Shown: positions 52,978 through 58,931 of the stretch, one piece after another
How the letters are laid out: each line of letters starts with the position of its first letter
Position numbering within the stretch: position 1 is the first letter of the stretch
From: an uncultured Flavobacteriaceae bacterium
GTDB taxonomy: Bacteria > Bacteroidota > Bacteroidia > Flavobacteriales > Flavobacteriaceae
Direction: 5' to 3'
Length of the DNA: 58,931 nucleotides
Assembly: GCA_947502635.1 (NCBI GenBank)
Contig: CANNAN010000020.1
Coordinates: 1 to 58,931 of the forward strand
The notes under the pieces: model-generated
What the model saw: the letters and a program-made list of their open reading frames with translations, nothing else
What the model was told of the DNA's origin: nothing
The model's database searches: none
Made by a program: the position numbers and the translations under genes

Positions 52978-54486
52978 ATGACTAAAATTTTCCAAATGCA
53001 AGATGAAAACAATCTCTCCGAAATAAAAATAGAAGATCAAAAAATAATAGAGAATAAAGAACTTAACATTTGGGAAGCACTCATCCCTGTAATTGCTTTG
53101 GTTGGCATGTTAGCATATAACATATATGTATATGGTGATGATGCATTAAGTGGCAGTAATCAATTTGTGCTATTATTAGGTGCAGCAGTAGCTGCCATTG
53201 TTGGCTTTAGAAATAAAGTGTCTTACAAAAGAATGCTTGAGGAAGTTTCCGAAAATGTAAAATCTACTACTGGCGCTTTACTCATATTGCTGATGGTTGG
53301 TTCGCTGGCAGGAACCTGGTTAATTAGTGGCATTATACCAACTATGATTTATTATGGGTTACAGATATTAAACCCAACCATATTTTTAGCAGCTTGCGTC
53401 ATTATTTGTTCCATTATTTCGATAGCTACAGGAAGTTCATGGACAACCTCTGCTACCGTAGGCATTGCTCTTGTTGGTATAGGTGAAACATTAGGCATCT
53501 CTGTTGGAATGACCGCTGGGGCTGTTTTATCTGGAGCCTATTTTGGAGATAAAATGTCTCCGCTTAGCGATACTACCAATCTTGCACCAACAATGGCTGG
53601 TGGAGAATTATTCAGTCATATTAAATATATGGCATTAACAACGGTACCAACCATAATAATAACACTTATAATTTTTATAATAATAGGATTAAATATAGAT
53701 GTTACTGGCACACCACAAATAGACGATAAACTATCTGCCATAAAAGGTGCTTTTAATATAAGTCCATGGTTGTTTACTGTTCCTGTAATCGTTATTATTA
53801 TGATTATAAAGAAAACACCACCTCTAATCGCTTTATTGACAGGTTCTTTACTTGGAGGTGCCACTGCTCTAATTGCACAGCCAGATATTGTAATAAAAAT
53901 TGCTGGAGCAGAGTCCTTAACCTTTCAATCGGCTTACCAAGGCATAATGAATGCTTTAACTGTAGAGACCGCTGTTGAAACTTCTAGCCCAGAATTAAAT
54001 GATTTATTTACAGCTGGAGGCATGAAAGGCATGCTAGGAACCATTTGGTTAATTGTTTGTGCTATGGTCTTTGGAGGGGTTATGGATGCTATTGGTGCAC
54101 TATCAAGAATTACAAAATCTTTATTAAACTTAGCAACCACAACCTTTGGGCTCTTTGCAAGTACAGTTGCTAGTTGTCTGGCTTTAAACCTGACAGCATC
54201 CGATCAATATTTAGCTTTAGTAATTCCAGGGAAAATGTTTAAACAAGCCTATGAAGATAAGGGTTTAGCTCCCGAAAACTTAAGTAGAACACTTGAAGAT
54301 TCTGGTACGGTTACATCAGTTCTAATTCCATGGAATACTTGCGGCGCTTATCATTCGAAAGTTTTATTCGGGCACGCAGGAGCCACAGCATACATACCCT
54401 ATGTATTTTTTAGCATTCTAAGTCCTTTTATGACATTATTATTTGCTGGTTTTTCGATTAAAATAAAACAACTGACCACAAAATAA
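52978..54486 (+). CDS. nhaC: Na+/H+ antiporter NhaC
   Basis: The protein has 502 residues with about eleven to twelve membrane helices after a 30-residue charged N-terminus. NhaC family pieces include IATGSSWTTSATVGIALVGI, GAYFGDKMSPLSDTTNLAPT, DAIGALSRITKSLLN, and GTVTSVLIPWNTCGAYHSKV. It exchanges Na+ for H+ across the inner membrane, relevant in marine life. A second ATG at codon 7 is possible. An inverted repeat (ttagcaa t ttgctaa, 52938-52952) lies just upstream and could be a control site. Confidence 0.95.
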   Translation: MTKIFQMQDENNLSEIKIEDQKIIENKELNIWEALIPVIALVGMLAYNIYVYGDDALSGSNQFVLLLGAAVAAIVGFRNKVSYKRMLEEVSENVKSTTGALLILLMVGSLAGTWLISGIIPTMIYYGLQILNPTIFLAACVIICSIISIATGSSWTTSATVGIALVGIGETLGISVGMTAGAVLSGAYFGDKMSPLSDTTNLAPTMAGGELFSHIKYMALTTVPTIIITLIIFIIIGLNIDVTGTPQIDDKLSAIKGAFNISPWLFTVPVIVIIMIIKKTPPLIALLTGSLLGGATALIAQPDIVIKIAGAESLTFQSAYQGIMNALTVETAVETSSPELNDLFTAGGMKGMLGTIWLIVCAMVFGGVMDAIGALSRITKSLLNLATTTFGLFASTVASCLALNLTASDQYLALVIPGKMFKQAYEDKGLAPENLSRTLEDSGTVTSVLIPWNTCGAYHSKVLFGHAGATAYIPYVFFSILSPFMTLLFAGFSIKIKQLTTK

Positions 54487-54583
54487 AATCATAACACATT
54501 CATTTTCAGATACCATAAGCAAATACTATTAGTCTATAGTTATTTAAAATTTTATTCCTGTTTCATTTTCTCTTAGTATAGAT

Positions 54584-54591
54584 TATTTTTG
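54584..54591 (+). promoter_or_regulatory. Likely -7 box of the peroxiredoxin operon
   Basis: TATTTTTG matches TAnnTTTG and lies 41 bases before the ATG at 54633. No convincing TTG box was found 18-21 bases upstream, although a ctg is near the right place. Confidence 0.4.
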
Positions 54592-54632
54592 CTCACTTAA
54601 AACGAATCATTAATTATAAAATTTAAATACAA

Positions 54633-55277
54633 ATGGCATTAGTAGGAAAAAAATTTCCAGATTTAAATGTGGACGCAATGAATGAGATGGGAGATACTTT
54701 CAAATTAAACGTTCTTGAAGAAGCAAAAAACAACAATAAAAAAGTATTACTGTTCTGGTATCCTAAAGATTTCACTTTTGTATGTCCTACAGAGTTACAC
54801 GCTTTTCAATCAGCATTAGCAGAATTCGAAAAACGTAACACAGTTGTTATAGGTGCTTCTTGTGATACGCCTGAAGTACATTTTGCATGGTTAAACACTG
54901 CAAAAGACAATGGTGGCATTGAAGGTGTTACTTACCCGCTTTTAGCAGATTCTAACAGAAACTTAGCATCTACTTTAGGGATTTTAGATATCACTAACGA
55001 ACAATACAATGATGAAACTGGTGTTGTAACTGTAGAAGGTGACAATGTAACTTATAGAGCTACATACGTAATAGATGAAAACGGTATAGTACAACACGAA
55101 GGTGTTAACAACATGCCTATTGGAAGAAACGTGAATGAATTTTTACGTATTATAGACGCTTTAACACACGTACAAGAAAAAGGAGAAGTTTGTCCTGCAA
55201 ACTGGGAAGAAGGTAAAGAAGCTATGGGTGCCAATAGAAATGCTACTGCAGAATATTTAGCGACTCACGTAAATTAA
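54633..55277 (+). CDS. 2-Cys peroxiredoxin
   Basis: The protein has 214 residues with no signal peptide. The peroxidatic Cys lies in FWYPKDFTFVCPTELHAFQS near residue 51. The resolving Cys is in GEVCPANWEEGKEAMGAN near 188. GASCDTPEVHFAWLNTAKDN and YPLLADSNRNLASTLG are family segments. It removes hydrogen peroxide and organic peroxides in the cytoplasm, probably recycled by the thioredoxin encoded seven bases downstream. Confidence 0.96.
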   Translation: MALVGKKFPDLNVDAMNEMGDTFKLNVLEEAKNNNKKVLLFWYPKDFTFVCPTELHAFQSALAEFEKRNTVVIGASCDTPEVHFAWLNTAKDNGGIEGVTYPLLADSNRNLASTLGILDITNEQYNDETGVVTVEGDNVTYRATYVIDENGIVQHEGVNNMPIGRNVNEFLRIIDALTHVQEKGEVCPANWEEGKEAMGANRNATAEYLATHVN

Positions 55278-55284
55278 TCCAATA

Positions 55285-55593
55285 ATGGTACAAGAATTAA
55301 GTCAAGATAATTTAGGTGAATTAATTGCTAACAACGAGACTGTTGTTGTGCAATATTCTGCTACATGGTGTGGTAATTGCCGTATTATGAAACCAAAAGT
55401 TAAAAAATTAGCTTCCGAGTTAGAAAATATAACTTTTATTATCGCGGATGCGGAAAAATTTCCAGAATCCAGACAATTAGCAACCGTTGATAATTTACCA
55501 ACATTTGCAACTTTTAAAGATGGAAAATTTGTAAATCAAACACAGACTAACAAATTTGACGTTTTAAAAGAGTTAGTAAACGAAGTGATCTAA
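55285..55593 (+). CDS. Thioredoxin-family protein with CGNC active site
   Basis: The protein has 102 residues. The active site is ATWCGNCRIMKPKVKKLA, the cis-Pro loop is DNLPTFATFKDGKF. The sequence CGNC instead of CGPC suggests a different redox potential. It is cytoplasmic (no signal). Following peroxiredoxin by seven bases, it is probably that enzyme's reductant. It precedes the DUF6952 gene, and the three form a conserved set as I recall it from flavobacteria. Confidence 0.94.
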   Translation: MVQELSQDNLGELIANNETVVVQYSATWCGNCRIMKPKVKKLASELENITFIIADAEKFPESRQLATVDNLPTFATFKDGKFVNQTQTNKFDVLKELVNEVI

Positions 55594-55601
55594 AACTAAA
55601 T

Positions 55602-55621
55602 ATTTCCGCATTCGCGGAAAT
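55602..55621. repeat. Palindromic hairpin of the REP-like type between thioredoxin and DUF6952 genes
   Basis: The eight-base stem atttccgc with gcggaaat closes the loop attc and has the same design (ATTyCyGC-N4-GCrGrAAT) as the element ends at 45720-46688. There is no T run, so it is not a terminator on its own; it could be an RNA processing or stability site. Confidence 0.6.
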
Positions 55622-55636
55622 GAAAAAATTTAATTG

Positions 55637-55894
55637 ATGAAATTACCAGTCATAAAACATTTAACACAATTTATTGGAGACAATGATGAAGACTATATCG
55701 TCGAAACCATTGAAACTTTAGAAGCTTTAACAGAAATTCCTTCTCTAAAAGATGAAGAATTAGATGTTATTGGCGAACTTATTTCTAATATGTACGGTGC
55801 TCTTGAAGTGAATAAAATGATAAAAGAGGGCACGCCACAAAAAGAAGCTTTAAATGGTTTTATGAAACGTGTGTTAGGTTCTATAGATACTTAA
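55637..55894 (+). CDS. DUF6952 family protein
   Basis: The protein has 85 residues from the ATG at 55637 (MKLPVIKHLTQFIGDNDEDY). It is acidic and helical (VETIETLEALTEIPSLKDEE, ISNMYGALEVNKMI) and contains no Cys. DUF6952 proteins are found beside peroxiredoxin and thioredoxin genes, suggesting a role in the same peroxide defence, not shown. A strong terminator follows at 55919. Confidence 0.88.
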   Translation: MKLPVIKHLTQFIGDNDEDYIVETIETLEALTEIPSLKDEELDVIGELISNMYGALEVNKMIKEGTPQKEALNGFMKRVLGSIDT

Positions 55895-55918
55895 TTGAAA
55901 AAGGAAAATGACTAGTTA

Positions 55919-55948
55919 AAAACCACTTTGCGAAAGCAAGGTGGTTTT
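55919..55948 (+). terminator. Terminator of the peroxiredoxin-thioredoxin-DUF6952 operon
   Basis: The stem aaaaccactttgc with gcaaggtggtttt (13 pairs, one G-T) has the stable loop gaaa and runs into T residues on the plus strand, 24 bases past the DUF6952 stop. Confidence 0.92.
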
Positions 55949-56057
55949 TTGTTTAGATTCAAATTAAAGATTAAGCATAAAGTATCGTAACATTTTTTTA
56001 TCTGTTTCGTCTTCTAAAAAAGTAAACAAATATTACTAACAGAAATACAGATAAAAT

Positions 56058-58148
56058 ATGAGTTGGTTTTCAAAAATGAATAAAACTGAAATGGCGTTAT
56101 TTATCCTAACGCTCATCATTTTTTTTATAACCACAGTGGCAAGAATAATAAATCAAAATGATTTCAATCTGTTTTGGTTCTATACTATAGTCTATCTCAT
56201 AACCTTCATCATTACAACAACAGGTAGTATAATCATTCATTACATTCCATACATACCCCGTACAATTAGTGCCATTATTGGTAGTATATTTATTATAATG
56301 ATTTTGGGACTACACATACTTCCAGCTATTGCACTTACATATTTTGCGGTTGGAATAGTATATTATTGGAAATGTATAACCAGTGAATCCTTCAAAAGGC
56401 ATGATAAATTCAATATTATTAAGTCTTTAGTCCTAATTTCTACACTTTCTTTATTTGTTTTTGTATCAGTTTATTTATTCAAAAATGGATTCTATAATAA
56501 TTTGCCAAATATCGGCGATCGAAATACAACTATTGATTCCTTAGTAAATTTATCTGATGATGATGATAAAAAATACGAGGTACAAAAATTTACTTATGGT
56601 AGTGGAAAAGATAAATACCGAAGTGAATTTTCTAGTGAAGCCAATATTATTACTAACAGTATAGATGGTAGTGCGTTTATTAATAATTGGGACGGTTTTT
56701 CTGGGTGGTACAGAACAAAATATTGGGGGTTTGATGCTACTAAACTTCCTTTAAACGGGTATGTATGGATGCCTAAAGGTCATGGTGCTTTTCCTATAGT
56801 ACTTATTGTACATGGCGATCATGCTATGCAGGATTACTCAGAAAAAGGATATGAATACATTGCTGAGCTCTTGGCAAAAAAAGGATATATAGTCGTATCT
56901 GTAGATCAAAATTATCTGAACCGTTCCTGGTCCGATTTACTGTTGACTAGTCCTTTGACTGGAGACCATAAGACCAGAGGGTGGTTATTATTAGAGCATT
57001 TAAAACTCTGGAGACAATGGAATAAAGACAATACTACTTTTCTCTACAATAAAGTAGACATGAATCATATTTCCTTAATAGGACATTCCCGCGGAGGTGA
57101 AGCTGTTGCTATTGCTGCAGCTTTTAATAATCTTAACAACTTCCCCGATACCCCTTCTATAAAGTTCGATTACAAATTTGGAATTAAATCAGTAATCAGT
57201 ATTGCTCCCACAGATGGCAACTATCAACCGCTCGGAAAAAAATTTATTGAATTAAATAATGTTAACTACTTATTACTTCAAGGCTCTCATGATGGTGAAA
57301 TGGGTTATGTAGGAATTGGTCAGTATTCTCGAACTTTTTTACAAAAAGACACTGATAAACTAAAAACTTCCATATATATTTTTGGAGCGAATCATTCTCA
57401 ATTCAATACATCATGGGGAAGTAATGATCATGAATTTTTCCACCCATTCTCTACTAAATGGGATTATCATTTATTATTATCTGATAAAAAACAGAGAGAA
57501 ATTGCCAAAAATTCTATGCTTGCATTTTTAGAATTAACCATAAAAGGCAAGGAAAGATATAGACCATTACTTAATAATCCAATGTCTTATAATTCTGGAG
57601 TTATTTGTTTATCTCAGCACCAAAAAGCAAGCGACAATATAATATTTGAATTTGAAAATGGAAATACTGACTTTATCACAACCAATCACGTCACTTTTAA
57701 AAATGAAAGATTAGCCCATGGTGCTAATACTTTAAAATTAGAGTGGCAAAAACAATTAGATCATAGTAAAGATAAAAATTGGGTATCGTTTGAAATCCCC
57801 TCAGCATCAATTATAGAAAGTCAAAAGCTGCGTTTTGATCTTTCAAATGGTACAGACTTGCCTATCGATTTTATAATTCAAATTTTTGATAAAAATGGAG
57901 AAAAAATTAGTTTTCCATTAAGTAGAGCTGGAAAAACACTCCCTAGTAGATTTAAGAGAGCATTAAAAAAAGCTGATAACTTAAGCTCAAATATTACAAG
58001 TGAAATTGCATTTGAAACATTCTCTTTCGATCTTTCGAATATTAAAAAAGAAGTACCAATTAATAGTATCAAATTTATTTTTGATAAGAACAAAAGCGGC
58101 ATTATTTATATAGACAATTTAGGATTTGAATACACAAAAAGACCTTAA
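56058..58148 (+). CDS. Membrane-anchored alpha/beta hydrolase with C-terminal beta domain
   Basis: The protein has 696 residues. Residues of about 10-150 hold four to five membrane helices. The hydrolase domain (about 240-500) has the oxyanion stretch PIVLIVHGDHAMQDY, then the nucleophile LIGHSRGGEAVAIAAAF near residue 345, an acid candidate in LLQGSHDGEMGY, and the base in GANHSQFN. The last 150 residues look like a beta jelly roll (WVSFEIPSASIIESQKLRFD, SGIIYIDNLGFEYTK). It probably faces the periplasm. The family of esterases and acyl-transfer enzymes is broad; substrate unknown. The gene is preceded by the terminator at 55919, so it has its own promoter. Confidence 0.82.
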   Translation: MSWFSKMNKTEMALFILTLIIFFITTVARIINQNDFNLFWFYTIVYLITFIITTTGSIIIHYIPYIPRTISAIIGSIFIIMILGLHILPAIALTYFAVGIVYYWKCITSESFKRHDKFNIIKSLVLISTLSLFVFVSVYLFKNGFYNNLPNIGDRNTTIDSLVNLSDDDDKKYEVQKFTYGSGKDKYRSEFSSEANIITNSIDGSAFINNWDGFSGWYRTKYWGFDATKLPLNGYVWMPKGHGAFPIVLIVHGDHAMQDYSEKGYEYIAELLAKKGYIVVSVDQNYLNRSWSDLLLTSPLTGDHKTRGWLLLEHLKLWRQWNKDNTTFLYNKVDMNHISLIGHSRGGEAVAIAAAFNNLNNFPDTPSIKFDYKFGIKSVISIAPTDGNYQPLGKKFIELNNVNYLLLQGSHDGEMGYVGIGQYSRTFLQKDTDKLKTSIYIFGANHSQFNTSWGSNDHEFFHPFSTKWDYHLLLSDKKQREIAKNSMLAFLELTIKGKERYRPLLNNPMSYNSGVICLSQHQKASDNIIFEFENGNTDFITTNHVTFKNERLAHGANTLKLEWQKQLDHSKDKNWVSFEIPSASIIESQKLRFDLSNGTDLPIDFIIQIFDKNGEKISFPLSRAGKTLPSRFKRALKKADNLSSNITSEIAFETFSFDLSNIKKEVPINSIKFIFDKNKSGIIYIDNLGFEYTKRP

Positions 58149-58166
58149 AACTAAATTATTAAAACA

Positions 58167-58637
58167 TCAATGCAATAGCTCTACTATCTCCGTAAATTCC
58201 TTTTCTTCTGCATAGTTTAAAGCTGTTTTGCCTTCATTATCTTTAATTGTTTTATCAGCGTCATGCTTCAATAACAATGCAACCATTTTGATTTGATTGT
58301 ACATCGATGCAAAAATTAAAGGGGTTGTTCCATTATTGTTTTTAGCATTAATATCTGTCCCTTTTTGTATTAAATAGTCTGCTAAAACTTCATTACCTTT
58401 AAACGATACGCCAATCAAAGCTGTATTTCCTGATGCATCTCTTCCATCTATTTCAGCATTATTTTCAATTAATAACTTTACGATATCTTCCTTATCAAAA
58501 TAAGAAGCAAAAATTAAAGGCGTAAATCCTCTGGAATCTATAGTATTTATCAAATTGGGGTGAAACTTCATAAGTGTTTCTAAGCGCTCTTTATCTCCAG
58601 ATTGAATAGCACTTTGAAAAAAATTTATATCATTCAT
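58167..58637 (-). CDS. Ankyrin-repeat protein
   Basis: The protein has 156 residues made almost wholly of four ankyrin repeats: PNLINTIDSRGFTPLIFASY, VKLLIENNAEIDGRDASGNT then ALIGVSFKGNEVLADYLIQK, GTDINAKNNNGTTPLIFASM and DADKTIKDNEGKTALNYAEE. There is no signal peptide. Such proteins are protein-binding scaffolds; in several bacteria a short ankyrin protein is paired with catalase, and a catalase gene may lie just past the right edge, which cannot be seen. It is convergent with the hydrolase gene. Confidence 0.9.
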   Translation of the reverse strand: MNDINFFQSAIQSGDKERLETLMKFHPNLINTIDSRGFTPLIFASYFDKEDIVKLLIENNAEIDGRDASGNTALIGVSFKGNEVLADYLIQKGTDINAKNNNGTTPLIFASMYNQIKMVALLLKHDADKTIKDNEGKTALNYAEEKEFTEIVELLH

Positions 58638-58800
58638 ATTGTCTTAATTTCAAAATAAATAGGGACAAATGTCATTTAACATAAGCCCCTATTCAAAATG
58701 TTTATTGTAATAATTAATATCAGTTCAACGTAAATCGTACTTCTAATTAACAAATTTAAATGTTTGTCATGTCGACAGAGCGGAACATGAGTGACAAGAC

Positions 58801-58818
58801 ATCTCATCATGATGAGAT
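58801..58818. repeat. Palindrome inside a dispersed-repeat-like intergenic region
   Basis: The bases atctcatcatgatgagat form a perfect 18-base palindrome. The flanks (tgtcgacagagcggaacatg before, ctgcctgccagcagacag after) look like the intergenic repeat family frequent in Bacteroidetes whose core is GTCATTTCGAC..GAGATTCCTGCC. The rest of 58638-58931 has no visible gene. Confidence 0.6.
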
Positions 58819-58931
58819 TCCCTGCCTGCCAGCAGACAGAATCCTCGTTCCTCATCCTTTAGATTTGTAAAGTTATTTTCTTGTTCATTAAGAATATAAC
58901 TTTACAAAAAAGAATGGAGTGAACTTTCTCC

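Overview
The window looks like chromosomal DNA from a marine-type member of the Flavobacteriaceae (Bacteroidetes). The evidence is low GC content, type IX secretion (T9SS) sorting domains of both type A and type B, a sprC-sprD-sprB-like gliding operon, flavobacterial promoter boxes of the TTG-N18-TAnnTTTG kind, a menaquinone route, and household genes typical of the group (DUF2853, CvfB, DUF3857/transglutaminase, peroxiredoxin-thioredoxin-DUF6952). The genus cannot be told from the sequence alone. No rRNA, tRNA, CRISPR array, prophage or transposase gene was recognised.

Layout. (1) 1-9288, minus strand: a gliding and surface-adhesin operon. It holds a SprC-like protein, a SprD-like PorP/SprF protein with a long TolA-like Ala/Lys/Glu helix encoded by a 57-bp tandem repeat, and the first 1592 codons of a giant SprB-like repeat adhesin that runs off the left edge. 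A secreted beta-helix-like protein (9460-10764) precedes it. (2) 11191-15137: a secreted protein and a co-directional group of small, uncharacterised membrane and lipoprotein genes. (3) 15202-18296: mnmE beside two tandem paralogues of a SpoIIAA-like protein. The second copy still carries a decayed piece of the mnmE 5' end, so the duplication can be read directly. (4) 18288-23043: cvfB, DUF2853, menD, menF and a hotdog thioesterase, which form the early menaquinone pathway. (5) 23096-37549: mixed metabolic, hydrolase, regulatory and secreted genes. (6) 37833-45654: dnaK, sdaA, panB, a four-helix-bundle S23 protein, an RluA-type pseudouridine synthase and an aldehyde dehydrogenase.

(7) 45720-46688 is the most unusual stretch. 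Three tandem units are each bounded by 28-bp inverted repeats that are themselves palindromes. One unit carries a full GIY-YIG endonuclease gene, and the other two carry the same gene with an identical in-frame 52-codon deletion. This resembles an autonomous element with two non-autonomous derivatives.

(8) 46735-58637: an orphan histidine kinase overlapping a seven-helix membrane protein, a CPBP-like protein, an Lrp regulator divergent from a Cys/Met-type PLP enzyme, a YdjM-like membrane protein, NhaC, the peroxiredoxin-thioredoxin-DUF6952 cassette, a membrane-fused alpha/beta hydrolase and an ankyrin protein. Rho-independent terminators are clear at several gene ends. Three consecutive minus-strand genes (35819-39740) share almost the same terminator stem.

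All functional calls come from reading the sequence and recalling families. No database search was possible.
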